DNA from: Pseudomonas vanderleydeniana
GTDB taxonomy: Bacteria; Pseudomonadota; Gammaproteobacteria; Pseudomonadales; Pseudomonadaceae
Reading direction: 5' to 3'
Length of the DNA stretch: 64,000 bases
Assembly: GCF_014268755.2 (NCBI RefSeq)
Contig: NZ_CP077093.1
Coordinates: 2,282,001 to 2,346,000 of the forward strand
Part shown: positions 18,039 through 28,318 of the stretch, one piece after another
Layout: each line of letters begins with the position of its first letter
Position numbering within the stretch: position 1 is the stretch's first letter
Position numbers and translations under genes: made by a program
Notes under the pieces: model-generated
The model's database searches: none
What the model saw: the letters and a program-made list of their open reading frames with translations, nothing else
Told to the model about the DNA's origin: nothing

Positions 18039-18788
18039 TCAATGAAGCAGCGGCAACGCCGGCGGAGGCGGAAACTCGAACTCGCCCAGGTGGAATCCCT
18101 GCTCATCCACCTGCAGCGCCCAGCCCTGGCGATCCCAGTCGCCCAGCACGATACGCTTCGCCGCCTGGGTGCCCAGTTGCAGCTTGTGGATCGCCGGCCT
18201 GTGGGTGTGGCCGTGGATCAGGGTATGTACGCCATACTGCTGCATGAGCCGCGGGACTTCTTCCGCGGTCACGTCCACGATGTCGTTGGCCTTCATGCGG
18301 GTCTGTGCCCGACTTTCACTGCGCAGCTTGCGCGCCAGCCTGTGCCGGGTACGCAGTGGCAGGTGCCGCAGGATGAACAGGGTGATGGGGTTGCGCAGGT
18401 AGCGACGCAGGCGCATGTAGGCCTCATCGCGGGTGCACAGGCTGTCGCCGTGCATCAGCAGCACCGGCTCGCCATTCATCTGTACCACGCTCGGGTCTTT
18501 GAGCAGCGTGGCCCCGGCGGCCTTGCAGAAGGCGCTGCCGAGCAGGAAGTCGCGGTTGCCGTGCATCAGGAAAATCGGGGTGCCGCCATCGCTGAGTTCG
18601 CGCAGTGCGCTACAGATCGAGCGTTGGAACGGGGTCATGGCATCGTCGCCAATCCAGGCCTCGAAGAAGTCGCCCAGGATGTACAACGCTTGTGCCGAAC
18701 GGGCGCGTCCGGCGAGGAAATCCAGAAACGCCCGGGTGATGTCCGGGCGCTCCTCTTCCAGATGCAAGTCTGAAATCAGCAGTATCAC
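18039..18788 (-). CDS. lpxH: UDP-2,3-diacylglucosamine diphosphatase LpxH
   Basis: A 249-residue peripheral membrane metallophosphoesterase that hydrolyses UDP-2,3-diacylglucosamine to lipid X in lipid A synthesis. Metal-binding motifs are all present: SDLHL at the N-terminus (D7, H9), [27 protein letters not shown] and the C-terminal HGHTHRP. Translation begins at a GTG that overlaps the stop of ppiB by four bases (GTGA on the coding strand), so expression is likely coupled to ppiB. Size is close to the E. coli enzyme (240). Confidence 0.95.
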   Translation of the reverse strand: MILLISDLHLEEERPDITRAFLDFLAGRARSAQALYILGDFFEAWIGDDAMTPFQRSICSALRELSDGGTPIFLMHGNRDFLLGSAFCKAAGATLLKDPSVVQMNGEPVLLMHGDSLCTRDEAYMRLRRYLRNPITLFILRHLPLRTRHRLARKLRSESRAQTRMKANDIVDVTAEEVPRLMQQYGVHTLIHGHTHRPAIHKLQLGTQAAKRIVLGDWDRQGWALQVDEQGFHLGEFEFPPPPALPLLH

Positions 18789-19288
18789 TCAACGATCTCG
18801 GCTTTCTCGATGATCACGTCTTCTGCTGGGACGTCCTGGTGGCCGGCTTTCATGGTGGTGGCAACGCCCTTGATGCTGTCGACCACTTCGGTGCCGGCGA
18901 TCACTTTGCCGAATACCGCGTAGCCCCAACCCTGGACGGTCTTGGCGCTGTGGTTGAGGAAGCTGTTGTCGGTGACGTTGATGAAGAACTGGGCGGAAGC
19001 CGAATGCGGCTCCATGGTACGGGCCATGGCGATGGTGTACTTGTCGTTCGACAGGCCGTTATCCGCCTCGTTCTGGATGCTTGGGCGCTTGTCTTTCTTT
19101 TCCTTCATGCCTGGCTCGAAACCGCCGCCCTGGATCATGAAGTTGCCGATGACGCGGTGGAACACGGTGTTGCTGTAATGGCCGGCCTTGACGTATTCAA
19201 CGAAGTTGGCAACGGTCAGCGGGGCTTTCTCTGCGTTCAGCTCGAGAACGATCTCGCCGTGGTTGGTGGTCAGTTTGACTTGAGTCAT
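18785..19288 (-). CDS. ppiB: Cytoplasmic peptidyl-prolyl cis-trans isomerase B (cyclophilin)
   Basis: A 167-residue cyclophilin with no signal peptide. The family core is clear: [19 protein letters not shown] contains the catalytic Arg and Phe, [11 protein letters not shown] follows, and [18 protein letters not shown] closes the active site. The start [18 protein letters not shown] at 19288 is the canonical one. A much longer in-frame extension exists upstream but runs antisense to glnS and is an artefact of GC bias. It is the first gene of a ppiB-lpxH pair and is divergent from glnS across a 243-base gap. Confidence 0.96.
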   Translation of the reverse strand: MTQVKLTTNHGEIVLELNAEKAPLTVANFVEYVKAGHYSNTVFHRVIGNFMIQGGGFEPGMKEKKDKRPSIQNEADNGLSNDKYTIAMARTMEPHSASAQFFINVTDNSFLNHSAKTVQGWGYAVFGKVIAGTEVVDSIKGVATTMKAGHQDVPAEDVIIEKAEIVE

Positions 19289-19531
19289 GGTAGCTATCGC
19301 TCTGTTCAGGGAATTCGTGGAACTGTGGCTGGGCCCATCGCAAGGCTGCGCCACAACCTGGGCGGGGAGTTTAACGCGCTTGCGGGGCATTTCGAGGGTT
19401 TTTATAGCGCCAGTATTAAAAGCAGCGGTTTTCCGGCTAGCCCTGTCAGGGGCTTGACAGGTTCGGCTATGATAGGAGTTTTGATTGACCCGGCCTATCC
19501 GGGCCACGCACTTGTTACGTCCAAGGATCTT

Positions 19532-21229
19532 ATGAGCAAGCCCACTGTCGACCCTACTTCGAACGCCAAGACCGGCCCGGCTGTCCCGGTCAACTTCCTG
19601 CGCCCGATCATTCAGGCCGACCTGGATTCGGGCAAGCACACCCAGATCGTCACCCGTTTTCCGCCTGAGCCCAATGGCTACCTGCACATTGGCCACGCCA
19701 AGTCGATCTGCGTGAACTTCGGCCTGGCCCAGGAGTTCGGTGGTGTCACGAACCTGCGTTTCGACGACACCAACCCGGCCAAGGAAGATCAGGAATACAT
19801 CGACGCCATCGAGCGCGACGTCAAGTGGCTGGGCTTCCAGTGGGCTGGCGAGGTGCGCTATGCCTCGCAGTATTTTGACCAGTTGCACGACTGGGCGGTC
19901 GAACTGATCAAGGCCGGCAAGGCCTATGTCGACGACCTGACCCCCGAGCAGGCCAAGGAGTACCGTGGCAGCCTGACCGAGCCGGGCAAGAACAGTCCGT
20001 TCCGTGACCGTTCGGTAGAGGAAAACCTCGACTGGTTCGCCCGCATGAAGGCGGGCGAGTTCAAGGACGGTGAGCGCGTACTGCGGGCCAAGATCGACAT
20101 GGCTTCGCCGAACATGAACCTGCGCGACCCGATCCTCTATCGTATTCGCCATGCCCACCACCACCAGACCGGTGACAAGTGGTGCATCTACCCGATCTAC
20201 GACTTCACCCACGGCCAGTCGGATGCCATCGAGGGCATTACCCATTCGATCTGCACCCTGGAGTTCGAAAGCCATCGTCCGCTGTACGAGTGGTTCCTGG
20301 ACAACCTGTCGGTACCGTGCAAGCCACGCCAGTACGAGTTCTCGCGGCTGAACCTGAACTACACCATCACCAGCAAGCGCAAGCTCAAGCAACTGGTGGA
20401 CGAGAAGCACGTCAACGGCTGGGACGATCCGCGCATGTCGACCCTGTCGGGTTTCCGTCGCCGTGGCTACACGCCGAAGTCGATCCGCAATTTCTGCGAG
20501 ATGGTCGGTACCAACCGTTCCGACGGCGTGGTGGATTTCGGCATGCTGGAGTTTAGCATCCGTGACGACCTCGACCAGAGTGCGCCACGCGCCATGTGCG
20601 TGCTGCGCCCGCTGAAGGTGGTGATCACCAACTATCCGGAAGGTCAGGTCGAGAATCTCGAACTGCCATGCCATCCGAAGGAAGACATGGGCGTGCGCCA
20701 GCTGCCGTTCGCCCGCGAGATCTACATCGATCGCGACGACTTCATGGAAGAGCCACCGAAGGGCTACAAGCGCCTGGAACCGGCCGGTGAAGTACGCCTG
20801 CGCGGCAGCTACGTGATTCGTGCCGACGAGGCAATCAAGGATGCCGACGGCAATATCGTCGAACTGCGCTGCTCCTACGATCCGGACACCCTGGGCAAGA
20901 ACCCCGAGGGCCGCAAGGTCAAGGGCGTGATCCACTGGGTGCCGGCGGCTGCCAGCGTCGAGTGCGAAGTGCGCCTGTACGATCGCCTGTTCCGGTCGCC
21001 GAACCCGGAGAAGGCCGAAGACGGCGCCAGCTTCCTGGACAACATCAACCCTGACTCCCTGCAAGTGCTCACTGGTTGTCGTGCCGAACCTTCGTTGGGC
21101 AACGCACAGCCGGAGGACCGTTTCCAGTTCGAGCGCGAAGGCTACTTCTGCGCGGATATCAAGGACTCGAAACCAGGCGCCCCGGTATTCAACCGTACCG
21201 TGACCCTGCGCGACTCCTGGGGTCAGTGA
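19532..21229 (+). CDS. glnS: Glutaminyl-tRNA synthetase GlnS
   Basis: A 565-residue class I aminoacyl-tRNA synthetase that charges tRNA-Gln. It has the HIGH motif in [14 protein letters not shown] and the KMSKS equivalent in [11 protein letters not shown]. The catalytic domain is followed by two beta-barrel anticodon-binding domains in the last 220 residues. A short N-terminal tail ([26 protein letters not shown]) makes it slightly longer than the E. coli enzyme (554). The ATG at 19532 follows AAGGA by eight bases; the long open frame upstream lies over ppiB and is not coding. It is 18 bases before cysS, so the two synthetase genes are probably co-transcribed. Confidence 0.97.
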   Translation: MSKPTVDPTSNAKTGPAVPVNFLRPIIQADLDSGKHTQIVTRFPPEPNGYLHIGHAKSICVNFGLAQEFGGVTNLRFDDTNPAKEDQEYIDAIERDVKWLGFQWAGEVRYASQYFDQLHDWAVELIKAGKAYVDDLTPEQAKEYRGSLTEPGKNSPFRDRSVEENLDWFARMKAGEFKDGERVLRAKIDMASPNMNLRDPILYRIRHAHHHQTGDKWCIYPIYDFTHGQSDAIEGITHSICTLEFESHRPLYEWFLDNLSVPCKPRQYEFSRLNLNYTITSKRKLKQLVDEKHVNGWDDPRMSTLSGFRRRGYTPKSIRNFCEMVGTNRSDGVVDFGMLEFSIRDDLDQSAPRAMCVLRPLKVVITNYPEGQVENLELPCHPKEDMGVRQLPFAREIYIDRDDFMEEPPKGYKRLEPAGEVRLRGSYVIRADEAIKDADGNIVELRCSYDPDTLGKNPEGRKVKGVIHWVPAAASVECEVRLYDRLFRSPNPEKAEDGASFLDNINPDSLQVLTGCRAEPSLGNAQPEDRFQFEREGYFCADIKDSKPGAPVFNRTVTLRDSWGQ

Positions 21230-21247
21230 TTCAGTCAAGGAATTAAC

Positions 21248-22630
<1,383 letters not shown>

Positions 22631-22650
22631 ATCGTGCGCTGAATGAACGG

Positions 22651-22678
22651 AAACCCGCCTTGTGCGGGTTTTTGTTTG
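22651..22678 (+). terminator. Rho-independent terminator after cysS
   Basis: AAACCCGC, loop CTTGT and GCGGGTTT are followed by TTGTTTG, 20 bases past the cysS stop. Confidence 0.88.
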
Positions 22679-22697
22679 TGAGATTGGCGGTGTCCCC

Positions 22698-22790
22698 GTT
22701 CGCGGATAAATCCGGCTCCCACAGCCGTTGGCACCAGGCAGGTATTTTGTGTGCGCCGAAAGTCCGTGGGAGCCGGATTTATCCGCGAAC
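22698..22790. repeat. REP-type perfect inverted repeat pair
   Basis: Two 25-base arms (22698-22722 and 22766-22790) containing CGCGGATAAATCCGGCTCC and its complement are perfect inverses with a 43-base spacer. The stem core GGATAAATCC differs from the GGCAAGCCC core of the other doublets in this window, so it is a separate REP subtype. Confidence 0.85.
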
Positions 22791-22808
22791 AGGACGCCCA
22801 CAAACAAC

Positions 22809-22830
22809 AAAGGCACCCGAAGGTGCCTTT
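22809..22830. terminator. Terminator between cysS and folD
   Basis: AAAGGCACC, loop CGAA and GGTGCCTTT form a 9-bp stem with a T run after it on the plus strand and a T-rich stretch after it on the minus strand. It lies 21 bases beyond the folD stop. Confidence 0.85.
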
Positions 22831-22851
22831 GTTTTTTACTGTTGTCACCGA

Positions 22852-23706
22852 TCAGGCGTGCAGCGACTCAGCCGCATACAGGGTGTTTTCCAGCAGGCAG
22901 GCACGAGTCATCGGGCCGACACCACCTGGAACCGGCGTGATCCAGCCGGCGCGGGGCAGGGCGGTCTCGTAGACCACGTCGCCTACCAGTTTGCCGTCTT
23001 CCTGGCGGTTGATGCCCACGTCGATGACGATGGCGCCTTCCTTGACCCACTCGCCCTTGACCAGGCCCGGCTTGCCGGCGGCCACCACCAGCAGGTCGGC
23101 ACGGCCGACGTGGCCGGCCAGGTCCTTGGTGAAGCGGTGGGTTACGGTGACGGTGCAGCCAGCCAGCAACAGTTCCATGGCCATCGGGCGGCCAACGATG
23201 TTGGAAGCGCCAACGATCACCGCATTCATGCCGTACAGGTCGGCACCGGTGCTTTCCAGCAGGGTCATGATGCCTTTCGGCGTGCACGGGCGCAGCAGCG
23301 GGATACGCTGGGCCAGGCGGCCGACGTTATAAGGATGGAAACCGTCCACATCCTTGTCCGGGCGAATGCGCTCCAGCAGCTTGGACGCATCCAGATGCTC
23401 CGGCAGTGGCAACTGAAGAAGGATGCCGTCGATGCTCGGGTCGTCATTCAGGCGGTCGATCAACTCGGTCAACGCCTCTTGCGTGGTGTCGCTGGGCAGG
23501 TCATAGGCTTGCGAAATGAAGCCGACCTCTTCGCAGTCCTTGCGCTTGTGCGAGACATATACCTGGGAGGCAGGATCGCTGCCGACCAGAATCACTGCGA
23601 GGCCTGGCGTACGCAGGCCCTGCTGGCGACGCTCGGCGACACGTTGAGCGATCTGCTGGCGCAGACGAGCGGCGATCGCCTTGCCGTCGATTAGTTGTGC
23701 AGTCAT
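22852..23706 (-). CDS. folD: Bifunctional methylene-THF dehydrogenase / methenyl-THF cyclohydrolase FolD
   Basis: A 284-residue cytosolic enzyme that interconverts one-carbon units on tetrahydrofolate with NADP. It contains the FolD signatures [18 protein letters not shown] (catalytic Lys in the Y-x3-K region), [14 protein letters not shown] and [12 protein letters not shown]. The Rossmann dinucleotide loop is [13 protein letters not shown]. The C-terminal signature [18 protein letters not shown] is intact. Length equals the family norm. It is monocistronic, divergent from the tRNA cluster, as in other pseudomonads where folD precedes the tRNA-tig-clp region. Confidence 0.97.
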   Translation of the reverse strand: MTAQLIDGKAIAARLRQQIAQRVAERRQQGLRTPGLAVILVGSDPASQVYVSHKRKDCEEVGFISQAYDLPSDTTQEALTELIDRLNDDPSIDGILLQLPLPEHLDASKLLERIRPDKDVDGFHPYNVGRLAQRIPLLRPCTPKGIMTLLESTGADLYGMNAVIVGASNIVGRPMAMELLLAGCTVTVTHRFTKDLAGHVGRADLLVVAAGKPGLVKGEWVKEGAIVIDVGINRQEDGKLVGDVVYETALPRAGWITPVPGGVGPMTRACLLENTLYAAESLHA

Positions 23707-23838
23707 GACGCGTGATTAACCATCGAAAGGGGTGGAAAAAGAGCGCACATTCTCGCACGCCAGGGCGCGAGGGCAAAGGCGCTTGGTCTGGATATTCCCC
23801 TAACTCCTTTATATTTCTAAATTTTTTTCAAAAAAGAG

Positions 23839-23867
23839 TTGACGACCTTCCGACTCGTCTATAACAT
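23839..23867 (+). promoter_or_regulatory. Putative sigma-70 promoter of the tRNA cluster
   Basis: TTGACG (23839-23844) is followed by TATAAC (23860-23865, 15-base spacer) or by the overlapping TAACAT (23862-23867, 17-base spacer). It is preceded by an A/T-rich stretch that could serve as an UP element. It lies about 130 bases upstream of the first tRNA with no other gene between; the intervening leader holds no convincing feature. Confidence 0.55.
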
Positions 23868-23995
23868 TCGTCGCACTTGTCGGGCACAGCCTAGCACTGG
23901 TTAAGAAGGTCGAGCTGAATGGGTGGATGTTACAGCCTAGCTCAGCGAGATTGAAGCTCTTAATTTGTAGTCATAATAGAGTACAGATTAAAAAG

Positions 23996-24072
23996 GCGCC
24001 CGTAGCTCAGCTGGATAGAGCATCCGCCTTCTAAGCGGATGGTCGCAGGTTCGAGTCCTGCCGGGTGCGCCA
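23996..24072 (+). tRNA. tRNA-Arg (anticodon TCT)
   Basis: A 77-base tRNA. Acceptor arms GCGCCCG and CGGGTGC pair with one G-T. The D loop is GCTCAGCTGGATAGAGC, the anticodon stem is TCCGC/GCGGA with loop CTTCTAA giving anticodon TCT, and the T arm is CGCAGGTTCGAGTCCTGCC. The CCA end is encoded. It reads AGA codons, which are rare in this GC-rich genome. Confidence 0.96.
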
Positions 24073-24105
24073 TTTAGGCAGCTTTGGCACAAGTAACGCA
24101 ATATG

Positions 24106-24181
24106 GTGGGCGTAGCTCAGTTGGTAGAGCACAGGATTGTGACTCCTGTTGTCGTGGGTTCGATCCCCATCGTCCACCCCA
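24106..24181 (+). tRNA. tRNA-His (anticodon GTG)
   Basis: Acceptor arms GTGGGCG and CGTCCAC, D loop GCTCAGTTGGTAGAGC, anticodon stem CAGGA/TCCTG with loop TTGTGAC (anticodon GTG), T loop GGTTCGATCCC and encoded CCA. The extra 5' G typical of tRNA-His is genomically present at 24105, facing the discriminator C. Confidence 0.96.
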
Positions 24182-24191
24182 TATTCGAATA

Positions 24192-24220
24192 AAGACGCCA
24201 GATTAATCATCTGGCGTCTT
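24192..24220 (+). terminator. Hairpin between tRNA-His and tRNA-Leu
   Basis: AAGACGCCAGAT, loop TAATC and ATCTGGCGTCTT make a 12-bp perfect stem followed by TGCTTT. It may be a partial terminator or a processing structure inside the tRNA transcript, 10 bases after tRNA-His and 19 before tRNA-Leu. Confidence 0.6.
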
Positions 24221-24239
24221 TGCTTTAACGGTTTGATCC

Positions 24240-24324
24240 GCGGACGTGGTGGAATTGGTAGACACACTGGATTTAGGTTCCAGCGCCGCGAGGCGTAAGA
24301 GTTCGAGTCTCTTCGTCCGCACCA
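24240..24324 (+). tRNA. tRNA-Leu (anticodon TAG)
   Basis: An 85-base class II tRNA. Acceptor arms GCGGACG/CGTCCGC, anticodon stem CTGGA/TCCAG with loop TTTAGGT (anticodon TAG), a long variable arm (CGCCGCGAGGCG), T loop GTTCGAGTC and encoded CCA are all present. Confidence 0.96.
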
Positions 24325-24345
24325 AATTGGCTTCACATACAAAAG

Positions 24346-24382
24346 ACGGCGCAGCACCTGAATAAGGGCTGCGCCGTTTTTG
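24346..24382 (+). terminator. Rho-independent terminator of the tRNA cluster
   Basis: ACGGCGCAGC and GCTGCGCCGT pair over a 12-base loop and are followed by TTTTG. It ends the tRNA transcript 22 bases after tRNA-Leu. Confidence 0.88.
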
Positions 24383-24720
24383 TTTCAGGGCTCGACGAGT
24401 TCGCTGCCGGGGTGTTGTGCCTGGTCGCGATCGTGTTGTTGCCGGATGGTGTCGGTTTACCTTCGGTCTGTTTGGCGGGCCGATAGCCAGGGTGCCGTCC
24501 AGCTCCCTGCTTCCCTCGGGAAAGCCGGGGCGACGGCTCTGGCACAAGTGATTGCGTGTTGTCGGAAAAGGATGCCAACAGCCTGTTCCGACGAATAATG
24601 ACCGGCTGTTTCCTGCTCGTTTTCAGCGGGGTGACTTCTTGAGTATGACCCACTAGAATGCATGCCCTTGCTTCTGAGGTCGGAAACGGCCGGCTAACGT
24701 CTGTGCAACGAGGAATATCC
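24383..24720 (+). other. Gap before tig, no gene seen
   Basis: These 338 bases separate the tRNA terminator from trigger factor. I found no supported reading frame or RNA gene. A TAGAAT at 24654-24659 could be a -10 for tig, but no acceptable -35 stands at the right distance. AACGAGGAA before the tig ATG provides its ribosome binding site. Confidence 0.5.
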
Positions 24721-26031
24721 ATGCAAGTTTCTGTTGAAAATACATCGGCTCTTGAGCGCCGCATGAGCATCACCGTGCCAGCTGAGCGCATCGAGACCCA
24801 GGTCAACAAGCGTCTGCAGCAGACTGCCCAAAAGGCCAAGATTGCAGGCTTCCGTCCTGGCAAGGTGCCAATGAGCGTGATTCGTCAGCGTTTCGAAGCT
24901 GATGCCCGCCAGGAAGCGGTAGGTGACGTGATCCAGGCTTCCTTCTATGAAGCAGTGGTCGAGCAGAAGCTGAACCCTGCCGGTCAGCCTTCGGTCGAGC
25001 CGAAAGTGCTGGAGAAGGGCAAGGACCTGGAATACATCGCCACTTTCGAAGTGTTCCCCGAGTTCACCGTTGCCGGTTTCGACTCCATCGCCGTCGAGCG
25101 CCTGAGCGCCGAAGTGGCTGATGCCGACCTGGACAACATGCTGGAAATCCTGCGCAAGCAGAACACCCGTTTCGAAGTGGCCGAGCGTGCCGCCCAGAAC
25201 GAAGACCAGCTGAACATCGATTTTGTGGGCAAGGTCGACGGCGAGGCATTCGCTGGCGGTTCCGCCAAGGGTACCCAGCTGGTGCTGGGTTCCAACCGCA
25301 TGATCCCTGGCTTCGAAGACGGCCTGGTGGGTGCAAAGGCTGGTGAAGAGCGCGTTCTGAACCTGACCTTCCCAGAGGACTACCAGAACCTGGACCTGGC
25401 TGGCAAAACCGCCGAGTTCACCGTCACCGTGAACACTGTTTCCGCGCCAACCCTGCCTGAGCTGAACGAAGCCTTCTTCGCACAGTTCGGTATCAAGGAA
25501 AGCGGCCTGGACGGCTTCCGCACCGAAGTTCGCAAGAACATGGAGCGCGAACTGCGTCAGGCCATCAAGTCCAAGGTCAAGAACCAGGTAATGGACGGCC
25601 TGCTGGCTGCCAACCCGATCGAAGTGCCAAAGGCCCTGCTGGTGAACGAAGTGAACCGTCTGCGCGTGCAGGCTGTCCAGCAGTTCGGCGGCAACATCAA
25701 GCCTGACCAACTGCCGGCCGAGCTGTTCGAAGAACAAGCCAAGCGTCGCGTAGTTCTGGGTCTGATCGTGGCTGAAGTGGTCAAGCAATTCGACCTCAAG
25801 CCTGATGAAGACCGTGTTCGCGAACTGATCCAGGAAATGGCGTCGGCCTACCAGGAACCAGAGCAAGTTGTATCCTGGTACTACAAGAACGACCAGCAAC
25901 TGAACGAAGTTCGTTCGGTTGTGCTGGAAGAACAAGTTGTGGATACTGTTCTGCAGAAGGCGAAAGTGACCGATAAATCGGTCTCCTACGAAGAAGCAGT
26001 CAAGCCGGCGGAAGCTCCACAAGCCGACTGA
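24721..26031 (+). CDS. tig: Trigger factor, ribosome-associated chaperone
   Basis: A 436-residue chaperone that binds nascent chains at the ribosomal exit and has peptidyl-prolyl isomerase activity. The N-terminal ribosome-binding domain carries the tail signature [16 protein letters not shown] (FRxGxxP). An FKBP-type domain at about residues 155-245 contains [37 protein letters not shown]. The remainder is the helical C-terminal chaperone domain. The start [15 protein letters not shown] at 24721 is canonical; an in-frame ATG at 24658 adds unrelated residues. Its codon use is that of a highly expressed gene. It leads the tig-clpP-clpX-lon order. Confidence 0.97.
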   Translation: MQVSVENTSALERRMSITVPAERIETQVNKRLQQTAQKAKIAGFRPGKVPMSVIRQRFEADARQEAVGDVIQASFYEAVVEQKLNPAGQPSVEPKVLEKGKDLEYIATFEVFPEFTVAGFDSIAVERLSAEVADADLDNMLEILRKQNTRFEVAERAAQNEDQLNIDFVGKVDGEAFAGGSAKGTQLVLGSNRMIPGFEDGLVGAKAGEERVLNLTFPEDYQNLDLAGKTAEFTVTVNTVSAPTLPELNEAFFAQFGIKESGLDGFRTEVRKNMERELRQAIKSKVKNQVMDGLLAANPIEVPKALLVNEVNRLRVQAVQQFGGNIKPDQLPAELFEEQAKRRVVLGLIVAEVVKQFDLKPDEDRVRELIQEMASAYQEPEQVVSWYYKNDQQLNEVRSVVLEEQVVDTVLQKAKVTDKSVSYEEAVKPAEAPQAD

Positions 26032-26059
26032 TTTTCTGACTCGTTGGAAAATACACACC

Positions 26060-26084
26060 ATAAGCCAGCCTCGAGCTGGCTTAT
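26060..26084 (+). other. Hairpin between tig and clpP
   Basis: ATAAGCCAGC, loop CTCGA and GCTGGCTTAT make a perfect 10-bp stem without a T run. It may stabilise the tig mRNA end, act as an attenuator, or separate the two genes' expression. It sits 28 bases past the tig stop and 34 before the clpP start. Confidence 0.6.
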
Positions 26085-26118
26085 GCGTATTCAAGACATG
26101 ACTATTTGGGTGCAGAGC

Positions 26119-26754
26119 ATGTTCCGTAATTCTTATATTCAGCAGAACTCTGATATCCAGGCCGCTGGCGGCCTGGTCCCGATGGTTGTCGAGCAGTCCG
26201 CTCGCGGCGAGCGCGCCTATGACATCTACTCGCGTCTGCTCAAGGAGCGAGTGATCTTCCTGGTGGGCCCTGTAGAGGACTACATGGCCAACCTGATCTG
26301 TGCGCAACTGCTGTTCCTTGAAGCGGAAAATCCGGACAAGGACATCCATCTGTACATCAACTCCCCGGGTGGTTCGGTCACTGCGGGCATGTCGATCTAC
26401 GACACCATGCAGTTCATCAAGCCGAACGTGTCGACCACCTGTATCGGCCAGGCCTGCAGCATGGGCGCATTCCTGCTGACCGCAGGTGCCGAGGGCAAGC
26501 GTTTCTGCCTGCCGAACTCGCGCGTGATGATTCACCAGCCACTGGGCGGTTTCCAGGGTCAGGCTTCGGACATCGAAATCCACGCCAAGGAAATCCTGTT
26601 CATCCGCGAGCGCCTCAACACGCTGATGGCCAAGCACAGTGGGCGTACCCTTGAAGAGATCGAGCGCGACACCAACCGCGACAACTTCATGAGCGCAACC
26701 GCTGCACGTGACTACGGCCTGATCGACGAAGTGATCGAAAAGCGCCCTGCGTGA
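26119..26754 (+). CDS. clpP: ATP-dependent Clp protease proteolytic subunit ClpP
   Basis: A 211-residue serine peptidase that forms the tetradecameric core used with ClpX and ClpA. The catalytic triad is visible: S114 in [12 protein letters not shown]139 in [11 protein letters not shown], and D188 in DTNRDNF. The pore and handle regions are normal. I chose the ATG at 26119 ([18 protein letters not shown]), which matches the usual short propeptide. In-frame ATGs at 26083 and 26098 give longer N-termini and cannot be excluded. It is followed 112 bases later by clpX. A canonical partner pair. Confidence 0.97.
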   Translation: MFRNSYIQQNSDIQAAGGLVPMVVEQSARGERAYDIYSRLLKERVIFLVGPVEDYMANLICAQLLFLEAENPDKDIHLYINSPGGSVTAGMSIYDTMQFIKPNVSTTCIGQACSMGAFLLTAGAEGKRFCLPNSRVMIHQPLGGFQGQASDIEIHAKEILFIRERLNTLMAKHSGRTLEEIERDTNRDNFMSATAARDYGLIDEVIEKRPA

Positions 26755-26866
26755 AATAAGCGGCACAAAATAGGGGTGGTCGGCCGGTCCGATCACCTGC
26801 GGGCTTGAAAAAGCCTGCAATAGCCTTCATCTTGTGTTGCAAGCCTATCGGATTTGGATCGAACGA

Positions 26867-28150
26867 ATGACTGACACCCGCAACGGCGAGGACAACGGCA
26901 AGCTGCTTTATTGCTCCTTCTGTGGCAAAAGCCAGCATGAAGTGCGCAAATTGATTGCCGGCCCCTCCGTCTTTATCTGCGACGAGTGCGTCGACCTGTG
27001 CAATGACATCATCCGTGAGGAGGTGCAGGAAGCACAGGCCGAGAGCAGCGCGCATAAATTGCCTTCGCCTAAAGAAATCAGCGGCATCCTTGACCAGTAC
27101 GTCATTGGTCAGGAGCGTGCCAAGAAGGTTCTGGCCGTAGCGGTATACAACCACTACAAGCGCCTGAATCAGCGCGACAAGAAAAGCGACGACGTCGAAC
27201 TCGGCAAGAGCAACATCCTGCTGATCGGCCCGACCGGCTCGGGCAAGACCCTGCTGGCCGAAACCCTCGCACGCCTGCTGAATGTGCCGTTCACCATCGC
27301 TGACGCAACCACCCTCACCGAGGCCGGTTACGTGGGCGAGGACGTGGAGAACATCATTCAGAAGCTGCTGCAGAAATGCGATTACGATGTGGAAAAGGCC
27401 CAGATGGGCATTGTCTACATCGACGAAATCGACAAGATTTCCCGCAAGTCCGACAACCCTTCGATCACTCGCGACGTGTCTGGCGAAGGCGTACAGCAGG
27501 CCTTGCTGAAACTGATCGAAGGCACGGTCGCTTCCGTTCCGCCGCAGGGCGGTCGCAAGCACCCGCAGCAGGAATTCCTGCAGGTCGACACCCGTAACAT
27601 CCTGTTCATCTGTGGTGGTGCGTTCTCCGGCCTGGAAAAGGTCATCCAGAACCGTTCCACCAAGGGCGGCATTGGCTTCAGCGCCGAGGTCCGCAGCAAG
27701 GAAGAGGGCAAGAAGGTTGGCGAGTCCCTGCGTGAAGTCGAGCCGGACGACCTGGTCAAGTTTGGCCTGATCCCCGAGTTCGTGGGCCGTCTGCCAGTGC
27801 TGGCGACCCTGGACGAGCTGGATGAGGCTGCGCTGATGCAGATCCTCACCGAGCCGAAGAACGCCTTGACCAAGCAGTACGCCAAGCTGTTCGAAATGGA
27901 AGGCGTTGACCTGGAGTTCCGTGCCGATGCACTGAAGTCCGTGGCCCGACGTGCCCTGGAGCGCAAGACCGGCGCCCGTGGCCTGCGTTCCATCCTCGAG
28001 GGCATTCTGCTCGACACCATGTACGAAATCCCGTCGCAGTCCGACGTGAGTAAAGTGGTGATCGACGAAAGCGTCATAGAAGGCAAGTCCCAGCCGCTGT
28101 ATATCTATGAAAACAGCGAGCCGACCGCCAAGGCGGCACCTGACGCGTAA
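26867..28150 (+). CDS. clpX: ATP-dependent Clp protease ATP-binding subunit ClpX
   Basis: A 427-residue AAA+ unfoldase that delivers substrates to ClpP. The N-terminal zinc-binding domain has CSFC and CDECVDLC, two Cys pairs. Walker A is GPTGSGKT and Walker B is [10 protein letters not shown]. The pore loop [10 protein letters not shown] and sensor motifs in [13 protein letters not shown] and EFVGRLPV are conserved. The ATG at 26867 gives the standard N-terminus ([16 protein letters not shown]). It is closed by a strong terminator and followed by lon with a separate promoter. Confidence 0.97.
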   Translation: MTDTRNGEDNGKLLYCSFCGKSQHEVRKLIAGPSVFICDECVDLCNDIIREEVQEAQAESSAHKLPSPKEISGILDQYVIGQERAKKVLAVAVYNHYKRLNQRDKKSDDVELGKSNILLIGPTGSGKTLLAETLARLLNVPFTIADATTLTEAGYVGEDVENIIQKLLQKCDYDVEKAQMGIVYIDEIDKISRKSDNPSITRDVSGEGVQQALLKLIEGTVASVPPQGGRKHPQQEFLQVDTRNILFICGGAFSGLEKVIQNRSTKGGIGFSAEVRSKEEGKKVGESLREVEPDDLVKFGLIPEFVGRLPVLATLDELDEAALMQILTEPKNALTKQYAKLFEMEGVDLEFRADALKSVARRALERKTGARGLRSILEGILLDTMYEIPSQSDVSKVVIDESVIEGKSQPLYIYENSEPTAKAAPDA

Positions 28151-28170
28151 GCGGTGGCGTGCGTGACCTG

Positions 28171-28196
28171 AAAGGGGGCCTTGGGGCCCCCTTTTG
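28171..28196 (+). terminator. Rho-independent terminator after clpX
   Basis: AAAGGGGGCC, loop TTGG and GGCCCCCTTT form a 10-bp stem that runs into TTGCTTTT, 20 bases past the clpX stop. Confidence 0.88.
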
Positions 28197-28233
28197 CTTT
28201 TCCGGCTTTTGCTGTCTTTGCGAAGAAAGGGTG

Positions 28234-28262
28234 CTTGTTTTTTTCCCGGGCAACCCCCATCT
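28234..28262 (+). promoter_or_regulatory. Sigma-32 (RpoH) type heat-shock promoter of lon
   Basis: CTTGTTT (28234-28240), a 14-base spacer and CCCCATCT (28255-28262) match the RpoH consensus CTTGAAA-N(11-16)-CCCCATnT, with a perfect -10. It lies 57 bases before the lon ATG and after the clpX terminator. Heat-shock control of lon is established in E. coli, which supports the call. Confidence 0.78.
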
Positions 28263-28318
28263 TGGACCCAAGCTTACTTTCCACCTTCCGGCCTCAGGGC
28301 CGCCGTAGAGGCGAAATC

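Noticed and set aside
18785..21238. PpiB with a 650-residue N-terminal extension
   Set aside because: The extension runs antisense to glnS; PpiB is complete from 19288.
23925..23960. A tRNA-like fragment (TAGCTCAGCGAGATTG) before tRNA-Arg
   Set aside because: It has a D-loop-like string only; no acceptor or anticodon arms could be paired.
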